From Bacteroidota bacterium (lineage in GTDB: Bacteria; Bacteroidota; Bacteroidia; Bacteroidales; UBA10428): 26,667 nucleotides of DNA. The position numbers and the translations under genes are program-made. The stretch's first letter is position 1. Each line of letters starts with the position of its first letter. Below, piece by piece: positions 17,501 through 22,890 of the stretch. Location of the stretch: positions 1 to 26,667 of the forward strand of contig JAEZZA010000023.1 of the NCBI GenBank assembly GCA_023442525.1, read 5' to 3'. The notes beneath the pieces were generated by a model. The model made no database searches. It was given only the letters and a program-made list of their open reading frames with translations, and was not told where the DNA came from.

Positions 17501-18721
17501 TCAAATAAAAATATGCCGTTTCATGAATACGCGGACGGGATACCATGCGGCAAGGTAGCCCACAATGATAACGCCCAGGAAGGTGAAGATCACATCGGAG
17601 GCCTTGACAACAACCGGGTAAGAATCGATGATGAATGAACCGGAACCTTCGAGACTGATTATGCCGAAACGCATCTGGATCCAGCAGATCAGCAATCCAA
17701 GTAATGTGCCTGCTACTGCTCCTGTTAAGGAAACCAGCCATCCTTCGAAAAGGAATATCCGTTTCAGTAAATTCCTGTCGGCTCCCAGGTTCCTTAATGT
17801 TATAGCATCGCCTTTCTTTTCCAGCATCAGCATAGTCAGGGTACCAATGACATTAAATGATGCCACAATAAGAATAAAGAAAAGTATGAGAAAAATGGCC
17901 CATTTCTCGGCCTGCATGGTTTTGTAAAAGACTTCGTTTTGCTGATATCTGTTCAATACCTTAAATTCCGGTCCCATTATCCCGCTTATAGCGTTTTGTA
18001 CACGACCCGTCGAAGCCCCGGACTCCAGTTTAATTTCGATCATTGTGGCTTCTCCGTTATCGTATTCAAACAACTCCCTGGCAAAGTCAATCGGCACCAG
18101 TACATACCGGAGATCATAGTCCTGTTCGATCGAAAAAACACCACCTACAGAAAGGTATTTTCTGTTCAATGCATTTACGGGATCGGATGAAATACCTGCC
18201 GTACGGCGAGGCACGTAAAATACCATCTGACGTGGCGACAATATCATTACGTTCAGGTATATGCGGATTCCTCTTCCGATAATGGCAAGCGGCTCATTAC
18301 CCCTGTGAAGTGCGTAATCGCCCTCGGTCATCATACTGTCAATTCCCGTTATGTTCATGTAATTGTCTTCAACACCTTTCACCACGGAACTGGTTTGCTG
18401 TTCATCGTACTTAACGAGAGCTTTATCTTCAAGAACAAGGCTGAAATCGTAAACACCCTCAAGTTCGCGAAGGGCTGTTAATTTTTCCGAATCAGGAACG
18501 AACGATTTACCTTCGGCCAGCACAATTTTCAGATCGGGGTTGAAAGAATTGATGAGGGAACGGACGAGAGTATCGAAACCGTTAAAAACAGAAAGGATGA
18601 CGATAAGCGCCATAGTTCCCATGGTAACGCCCATCGCGGAAATAAAAGAAATGATGTTGATGGCGTTGTGCGATTTTTTTGCAACCAGGTAACGACGGGC
18701 AATATAAAATGGGAGATTCAT
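17501..18721 (-). CDS. LolC/LolE-family ABC transporter permease
   Basis: A 406-residue protein. Residues 1-50 (NLPFYIARRYLVAKKSHNAIN, then a transmembrane helix around 22-46) match the start of LolC/LolE. A periplasmic MacB-like domain occupies about 50-265. Three C-terminal helices lie at about 275-300, 325-350 and 375-400, the FtsX permease fold. In proteobacteria LolCDE extracts lipoproteins from the inner membrane for delivery to the outer membrane. No ATPase partner gene is adjacent. It starts 19 nt after the rbfA stop, so the two are one operon. Alternative: another FtsX-family permease, but the N terminus favours Lol. Confidence 0.88.
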   Translation of the reverse strand: MNLPFYIARRYLVAKKSHNAINIISFISAMGVTMGTMALIVILSVFNGFDTLVRSLINSFNPDLKIVLAEGKSFVPDSEKLTALRELEGVYDFSLVLEDKALVKYDEQQTSSVVKGVEDNYMNITGIDSMMTEGDYALHRGNEPLAIIGRGIRIYLNVMILSPRQMVFYVPRRTAGISSDPVNALNRKYLSVGGVFSIEQDYDLRYVLVPIDFARELFEYDNGEATMIEIKLESGASTGRVQNAISGIMGPEFKVLNRYQQNEVFYKTMQAEKWAIFLILFFILIVASFNVIGTLTMLMLEKKGDAITLRNLGADRNLLKRIFLFEGWLVSLTGAVAGTLLGLLICWIQMRFGIISLEGSGSFIIDSYPVVVKASDVIFTFLGVIIVGYLAAWYPVRVFMKRHIFI

Positions 18722-18740
18722 TCAGTATCCGGTATCCAGT
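18722..18740. repeat. Heptamer repeat filling the rbfA-permease gap
   Basis: The entire 19-nt gap reads TCAGTATCCGGTATCCAGT: two in-phase heptamers, TATCCGG and TATCCAG, with short flanks. The same family is at 20513-20545 and, reversed, at 22541-22577. Confidence 0.8.
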
Positions 18741-19079
18741 CTACTTCTTCAACAGCTTCTCAATCTTCTCCACGTAATCCATTGAATCATCAATGTAAAA
18801 AGCGAGTTCGGGAATAATGCGAACCTGGTGCCTGATGGTGTTACCCAGGGTACTTCGCAACATTTTGCCGTGTTCATTAATCGGACCCAGCAGGTCCTCT
18901 TCAGGCGAATGCGGAAATATGCTCAGGTATACTTTGGCCAGGCCGAGGTCGGGTGTAACGCGTACCACGGTAACTGTGATCATCTTGCCGGGAAGTATAT
19001 TCCTGCTTTCAACCTGGAAAAGCTTTGCCAGTTCTTTTTGAAGAAGGCGGGCTACCTTATTTTGTCTAACTGAATCCAT
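18741..19079 (-). CDS. rbfA: Ribosome-binding factor A
   Basis: A 112-residue protein with the RbfA fold: N-terminal helix (RQNKVARLLQKELAKLF), then ITVTVVRVTPDLGLAKVYLSIFP and a final helical part with the RHQVRIIPELAFYIDDSMDY motif. RbfA binds the 30S subunit and helps the last steps of 16S rRNA maturation. The length is typical. The ATG follows a perfect -7 box by only 4 nt, so the message may be leaderless. It is co-transcribed with the permease gene 19 nt downstream. Confidence 0.95.
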   Translation of the reverse strand: MDSVRQNKVARLLQKELAKLFQVESRNILPGKMITVTVVRVTPDLGLAKVYLSIFPHSPEEDLLGPINEHGKMLRSTLGNTIRHQVRIIPELAFYIDDSMDYVEKIEKLLKK

Positions 19080-19083
19080 TAGA

Positions 19084-19091
19084 CAAAAATA
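19084..19091 (-). promoter_or_regulatory. -7 box (TATTTTTG) abutting the rbfA start
   Basis: TATTTTTG on the minus strand ends 4 nt before the ATG, so transcription should begin at or next to the start codon. No -33 TTTG is seen. Confidence 0.45.
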
Positions 19092-19122
19092 GGAAAAAAA
19101 GTCATGCAGTCTGAAAAATAGA

Positions 19123-19147
19123 AAGTCCCGGCTTGCGACCGGGACTT
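19123..19147 (-). terminator. Rho-independent terminator between trpS and rbfA
   Basis: Arms AAGTCCCGG and CCGGGACTT give a perfect 9-bp stem with a 7-nt loop. On the minus strand it is followed by TCTATTTTTC. It lies about 200 nt downstream of trpS and 44 nt before rbfA, and ends either the trpS message or a short RNA from this spacer. Confidence 0.7.
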
Positions 19148-19260
19148 GCCCTGATTACAGGTATATTGTAGGTGAACTGTCATTATAAAAAGAACAATTT
19201 CTATGCCAAAGGTTGCATGGAAAGCTTAAAAAAAATTTACATTTAAGGTGGAGATTAAAA

Positions 19261-19335
19261 GACTTTGTCAGGTACTAAGGACTCTACGGGAAGGCGATTA
19301 CACGACTCTGTCAGGTCCTAAGGACTCTGACAGGT
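19261..19335. repeat. Direct repeat and hairpin downstream of trpS
   Basis: The 25-bp unit GACTYTGTCAGGTNCTAAGG (plus ACTCT) occurs at 19261-19285 and 19304-19328. The second copy continues into CTGACAG, making an inverted repeat CTGTCAG ... CTGACAG with an inner TCC-TAA-GGA. It ends 8 nt from the trpS stop. Confidence 0.75.
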
Positions 19336-19342
19336 CGGTTGG

Positions 19343-20344
19343 TTAGTGAATAAGACCTGTAAGTTCTTTGACTTCTTCGAGTACTTTGGAGGCAACTTTC
19401 CGGGCAACAGCCGACATGTCATGCATCAGTTCAGTCATGTGCGTACGGTTGCTGTTCAGTTCCGTACGTTTTTCGCGGAACGGCCTGAGGGCATTCACCA
19501 GAGATTCGGCAGCCACTCCTTTCAAATCGCTGTATTTTAGAGTGCCGGCCTCGTACTGGCTATTAAGAAGGTCGTAATCCTTCATGTTTCCGCAAGCCTT
19601 GATTATGGTGAACAAATTCAACACCCCGGGACTCATTTTCCCCGTCTGTTCTCCGGTATCTGTTACGGCAGACCGAACCTTTTTCCGGATAATGTCTTCG
19701 TTTTCAAAAAGTGATATGTGGTGCTTGTCGCCGAGGCTTTTACTCATTTTTTTGTTAGGATCGGCGAGCGACATAAGCTTGGGAACTTCGGTATAAATAG
19801 GTTTCGGTTCAGGAAAATATTCGCCGAACTGATTGTTGAATCGAACAGCGATATTCCGGGTCAACTCAAGGTGCTGTTCCTGATCTTTTCCTACGGGAAC
19901 ACGGTCGGCCTTGTAAACCAGGATATCGGCTGCCATAAGCACAGGATATGTGAAAAGTCCCGACGATATAAATCCCTTCTTGTTTCCGCTTTCCAGCTGA
20001 TCTGATTTATCCTTGAACTGTGTCATGCGGGATAATTCACCTATCGATGCCACACAGTTGAGGATCCAGGTAAGTTCGGTATGCTGGGGTACAAGCGACT
20101 GGACAAAAAGAACGCATTTTTCGGGATCCAGACCGCAGGCCAGGAGGTCGATGAACATCTGGGCAGTGTTTTCACGCAGCAATGCAGGCTCGTACGGCAT
20201 GGTCATGGCATGAAGATCTACTACGCTGAAGAAACATTCGTATTTCTCCTGCAGATCCACCCAGTTTTTAACGGCGCCAAAATAATTTCCGATATGCATC
20301 TCCCCGGTAGGCTGTATGCCCGACAGGACTCTGTTTTTCGACAT
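19343..20344 (-). CDS. trpS: Tryptophanyl-tRNA synthetase
   Basis: A 333-residue class I synthetase that charges tRNA-Trp with tryptophan. The HIGH-type motif is HIGN at residues 17-20, the second signature is KMSKS at 199-203, and the Trp/ATP-pocket region GVSKDQ-like VGKDQEQHLELTR is at 151-163. The length is standard for the bacterial enzyme. It is monocistronic, with a -7 box at 20365-20372 and a leader of about 20 nt. No T-box or leader peptide is seen. Confidence 0.97.
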   Translation of the reverse strand: MSKNRVLSGIQPTGEMHIGNYFGAVKNWVDLQEKYECFFSVVDLHAMTMPYEPALLRENTAQMFIDLLACGLDPEKCVLFVQSLVPQHTELTWILNCVASIGELSRMTQFKDKSDQLESGNKKGFISSGLFTYPVLMAADILVYKADRVPVGKDQEQHLELTRNIAVRFNNQFGEYFPEPKPIYTEVPKLMSLADPNKKMSKSLGDKHHISLFENEDIIRKKVRSAVTDTGEQTGKMSPGVLNLFTIIKACGNMKDYDLLNSQYEAGTLKYSDLKGVAAESLVNALRPFREKRTELNSNRTHMTELMHDMSAVARKVASKVLEEVKELTGLIH

Positions 20345-20364
20345 GCTTTTTAAAATTTTACCGG

Positions 20365-20372
20365 CAAAGATA
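20365..20372 (-). promoter_or_regulatory. -7 promoter box (TATCTTTG) for trpS
   Basis: It matches TAnnTTTG on the minus strand, 20 nt before the ATG at 20344. The -33 position lacks TTTG. Confidence 0.55.
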
Positions 20373-20400
20373 ATAATTTGGGGATAACCTCAGTTAGTCA

Positions 20401-20432
20401 TGCAGTCTTACAGTCTTGCAAGTCTGGCAGTC
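20401..20432. repeat. Octamer tandem repeat TGCAGTCT
   Basis: Four in-phase 8-bp units: TGCAGTCT, TACAGTCT, TGCAAGTC, TGGCAGTC. The family is also at 3172-3195 and as a single unit at 19104-19111. Confidence 0.75.
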
Positions 20433-20456
20433 AGGCCGGGAAGGCTACAGACTCAA

Positions 20457-20504
20457 ACCGTCGGACACCTCTCCACCCACGGGCCATACAAGGCGTCCGA
20501 CAGT
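20457..20504 (-). repeat. Palindromic element, copy 3
   Basis: In the minus-strand sense it has intact arms GTCGGACGCCT and AGGTGTCCGAC and the loop GTGGGTGGAG shared with copy 2. It lies between the divergent genes trpS and the gene at 20577, upstream of both promoters. Confidence 0.88.
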
Positions 20505-20512
20505 TATAGCCG

Positions 20513-20545
20513 TATCCGGTATCTATCATCCGGCATCCAGTATTC
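20513..20545. repeat. Heptamer repeat, TATCCRG family
   Basis: Four exact 7-bp phases: TATCCGG, TATCTAT, CATCCGG, CATCCAG, then TATTC. It directly precedes the promoter at 20550. Confidence 0.75.
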
Positions 20546-20549
20546 TTGT

Positions 20550-20557
20550 TATATTTG
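20550..20557 (+). promoter_or_regulatory. -7 promoter box (TATATTTG)
   Basis: It fits TAnnTTTG and lies 19 nt before the ATG at 20577. It supports that ATG over upstream in-frame starts, which would place coding sequence across the repeats. Confidence 0.55.
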
Positions 20558-20576
20558 TCGTTTCAACACCATTGAA

Positions 20577-21257
20577 ATGCTATCTCTCAATTTCAGACGC
20601 CTTGTTTTCTCCATTTCCACCATCCTGGTTGTAAATCCCGTTTTACTGTTGGCTCAGGCTGCCCCCGGGCGGAATTTATTAATGGCCGATTCGGAAATTA
20701 ATGAAATAGCTTCTGACAAGGGAAAACAATATAATCTTGATTCCACGTCACTGGCTCAGTTCGATAAAATAGTCACTTTTTCCCGCGAAGTTCACGTTGG
20801 CAAGGTTTACAATATTACGTTTTCGGATATCCGCTATTTTGTTCCGGGCAGCGAACAATTATCAACCATCGCAAAATCACAAGTTAGCCAGATACTTTAT
20901 GGCGACGGGCGACGCGATGTTTTTATCGCACTTGAGGGGAGAGAGGTAAAACAGAAAGAACTTTTGGATACGACACGAATTATAGTGAAAAATCAAAAGG
21001 ACTGGATGAAAGTGATGGTCACGGAAGATCCGGACCAGGTTGCAGATTTAAAGGAGTATGGCCGGCTGAAAACGACCTATGAAGCCGAAACCGGAAACGC
21101 CGGTAATGACGATCTGATGCGACAGGCGGGAATTGTTCTTAAAAAGAGGGCAGCTCTTTTAAAAGCACATTACGTGCTGGTGGAAACCAAATTTTTCGTG
21201 AAATCATACGGCGATCTGCCAAAGGTAGTGGTGACGGCGGTTGCTTATGGTTATTAA
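20577..21257 (+). CDS. Secreted protein of unknown function
   Basis: A 226-residue protein with a signal peptide (MLSLNFRRLVFSISTILVVNPVLLLAQA). I recognise no family. The mature part is mixed alpha/beta. A beta-rich section (VGKVYNITFSDIRYFVPGSEQLSTIAKSQVSQILYGDGRRDVFIALEGREV) is followed by a charged helical stretch with KNQKDWMKVMVTEDPDQVADL and a helix near LMRQAGIVLKKRAALLKAHYV. There is no lipobox, membrane segment or sorting tail, so it is probably periplasmic. The frame is open back to 20400, but that extension reads through repeat DNA. It converges on the kinase gene with only 10 bp between the stops. Confidence 0.75.
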   Translation: MLSLNFRRLVFSISTILVVNPVLLLAQAAPGRNLLMADSEINEIASDKGKQYNLDSTSLAQFDKIVTFSREVHVGKVYNITFSDIRYFVPGSEQLSTIAKSQVSQILYGDGRRDVFIALEGREVKQKELLDTTRIIVKNQKDWMKVMVTEDPDQVADLKEYGRLKTTYEAETGNAGNDDLMRQAGIVLKKRAALLKAHYVLVETKFFVKSYGDLPKVVVTAVAYGY

Positions 21258-21267
21258 TACCCCAACC

Positions 21268-22464
21268 TCAATTACTAAAAACCATCTTCACTGCAGCGCC
21301 TTTATCAGGAAGATTTGAAATTTCGAGTTTTGCAGATAACGTGTCGAGAATAACCTTTGCCGTTGCCAGACCCACCCCGAAACCATGTGAGTGGTACCTC
21401 AGATTATCGGCAGTAAATAATTCATAAAGGCTTTCCAGTGCTTTAGCGGTGAAGCCCGGTCCTTCGTCGAGTATTTCTACGCCTGCAAAGGAATCCTCAT
21501 AAAAAGTACGGATGATCACCTTGCCGTCCTCAGGTGTGTATTTAAGGGCATTGTCCACCACAAGTTCCAGGCATGTGTTCATAAGCCGCTGATCGGCTTT
21601 AATAAATAATCCCTCATCCTGATTTGTGTGCATAACAATAATCCTCTCACTTTCCTTTCTGAATAATTCAAGGATCTGACTGACGGAGTGTTTAAGCGAA
21701 ACCGGTTTCAGGATGATCTTGTAGTTTTTGGCCTTGATTTCCGTAAACAGCAGTGATATTTCAGACAGTTTCACCAGTCGTTTGACAAGCGAGTTGATTG
21801 CCTGTAAATATTCCTTTTGTTCGGGACTTTCAACAATATCTTCGAGAATAAGTGTAAAACCGTGAATACCCTGCAGAGGAGTTCGCAATTCGTGATTAAT
21901 ATGACGGATAAATTCATCTTTCGCCTTATCCAGGTTGGACAGATCCTGGTAGGCCTGTTCGAGTTTTCGATTGGTATCCCTTAGATTTCGGTTGGCTTCA
22001 CTTATTTCTGCAGTGCGCTGTTTAACCTGCTCCTCAAGCTTCTGATTGATCGATTGCAGGGCTTCGGTTTTTGCTTTCAGCTCCAGATGTGTTTTGACAC
22101 GCGCGATGAGTTCAGTAGCGTTGAAGGGCTTCAGAATATAATCCACAGCTCCGGTTTCAAATCCCTTGAGAATATCTTCAGGTTCGGTCCGGGCTGTGAG
22201 GTAAATAACCGGAATATCCTTTGTGGCCGGGTCGGCTTTTAACCTGGCACAAACTTCATACCCGTCCATCACCGGCATGGCAATATCCAATAAAATAAGG
22301 TCAGGATGTTTGTAATGTGCTATCTGGAGTGCGTCGGCGCCGCTGGTTGCAAGCATTACGCCAATACCTTCGAGGTGAAGTACTTCGCTGAGAAAGTTCA
22401 GATTGCTGGGAATATCATCAACAATGAGAACTTCGGATTTCCTGTTTGTAAAATCGGTTATCAT
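21268..22464 (-). CDS. Receiver-histidine kinase hybrid (REC-coiled coil-HisKA-HATPase)
   Basis: A 398-residue soluble protein from the ATG at 22464. The receiver is at 8-130, with D16/D17, phospho-acceptor D60 (LILLDIAMPVMDGYE) and K112. A coiled coil at about 130-185 joins it to the HisKA domain with H191 in IRHINHELRTPL. The ATPase domain has N305 in the N box (VVDNALKYTP), DEGPGF at 333-338 and GFGVGLA at 361-367. All catalytic residues are present. With the receiver at the N terminus and no membrane segment, it probably relays a signal from another kinase. An in-frame TTG at 22479 sits inside the -7 box and is rejected as start. It lies downstream of the sensor kinase at 22891, past about 410 bp of repeats. 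Confidence 0.92.
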   Translation of the reverse strand: MITDFTNRKSEVLIVDDIPSNLNFLSEVLHLEGIGVMLATSGADALQIAHYKHPDLILLDIAMPVMDGYEVCARLKADPATKDIPVIYLTARTEPEDILKGFETGAVDYILKPFNATELIARVKTHLELKAKTEALQSINQKLEEQVKQRTAEISEANRNLRDTNRKLEQAYQDLSNLDKAKDEFIRHINHELRTPLQGIHGFTLILEDIVESPEQKEYLQAINSLVKRLVKLSEISLLFTEIKAKNYKIILKPVSLKHSVSQILELFRKESERIIVMHTNQDEGLFIKADQRLMNTCLELVVDNALKYTPEDGKVIIRTFYEDSFAGVEILDEGPGFTAKALESLYELFTADNLRYHSHGFGVGLATAKVILDTLSAKLEISNLPDKGAAVKMVFSN

Positions 22465-22476
22465 TCTATCAGTCAG

Positions 22477-22484
22477 CAAATATA
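22477..22484 (-). promoter_or_regulatory. -7 promoter box (TATATTTG) for the REC-kinase gene
   Basis: A perfect TAnnTTTG on the minus strand, 12 nt before the ATG at 22464, which implies a leader of under 10 nt. No -33 TTTG is visible. Confidence 0.5.
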
Positions 22485-22540
22485 AATGATTGTCTGATCG
22501 ATGAATATATATTTTGGGAAAAGAAATGAACAGGAGAAAA

Positions 22541-22577
22541 ACTGATACCGGATGCTGGATATCAGATCTGGATGTCC
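22541..22577. repeat. Heptamer repeat, TATCCRG family, reversed
   Basis: On the minus strand ATCCAG, ATCCGG and ATCAG follow at 7-bp steps, with one 1-bp slip further on. It is the third copy of the family found at 18722 and 20513. Confidence 0.65.
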
Positions 22578-22590
22578 CTCTGATTCTTAC

Positions 22591-22674
22591 GCCCTTTCAG
22601 GGCTGACGGATATATACTACCATTAAACACAGGGTTTGCACCCTGTGCTGGGCTATTAAACCCTTACAGGGTTT
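22591..22674. repeat. Triple-hairpin intergenic element
   Basis: Three perfect hairpins in a row: GCCCT-TTC-AGGGC (22591-22603), CACAGGGT-TTGC-ACCCTGTG (22628-22647) and AAACCCT-TAC-AGGGTTT (22658-22674). No T-tract follows, so it looks like a dispersed element rather than a terminator. Confidence 0.75.
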
Positions 22675-22685
22675 GTAATGCCATT

Positions 22686-22756
22686 CGCCCCGTCGCCCCG
22701 TCTGTCTCAGAACCTCTGGAACCCCTGGAACTCCTGGAACTCCTGCTCTCCTGCTC
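22686..22756. repeat. Octamer and 9-bp tandem repeats
   Basis: In order: two CGCCCCGT octamers (22686-22701), GGAACYCCT-type 9-bp units (about 22710-22740), and two TCCTGCTC octamers (22741-22756). Confidence 0.8.
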
Positions 22757-22758
22757 TC

Positions 22759-22821
22759 CTGTAGCCTGTAGCCTGTAGCCTGTAGCCTGTAGCCTGTAGC
22801 CTGTAGTCTGTAGTCTGTAGC
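22759..22821. repeat. Heptamer tandem repeat CTGTAGC x 9
   Basis: Nine uninterrupted 7-bp units (six CTGTAGC, two CTGTAGT, one CTGTAGC), exactly 63 bp. It is followed by CTATTAAAACACCGAACATCGA and element copy 4. Four units occur again at 26225-26252 with the same neighbours on both sides. Confidence 0.95.
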
Positions 22822-22843
22822 CTATTAAAACACCGAACATCGA

Positions 22844-22890
22844 ACTGTCGGACGCCTTGTAAGGGTCGTGGCAGGAGAGGTGTCCGACGG
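22844..22890 (+). repeat. Palindromic element, copy 4
   Basis: Arms GTCGGACGCCT and AGGTGTCCGAC are intact, with loop GTCGTGGCAGGAG as in copies 5 and 6. It abuts the stop codon (22891-22893) of the minus-strand sensor kinase gene, so it forms the 3' end of that message. Confidence 0.9.

Noticed and set aside
20400..20576. N-terminal extension of the secreted unknown protein
   Set aside because: It would code across octamer repeats, palindromic element copy 3 and the -7 box; the signal peptide begins at the ATG at 20577.
22759..22821. Tandem array considered as CRISPR
   Set aside because: Units are 7 bp with no spacers, and no cas genes are present.
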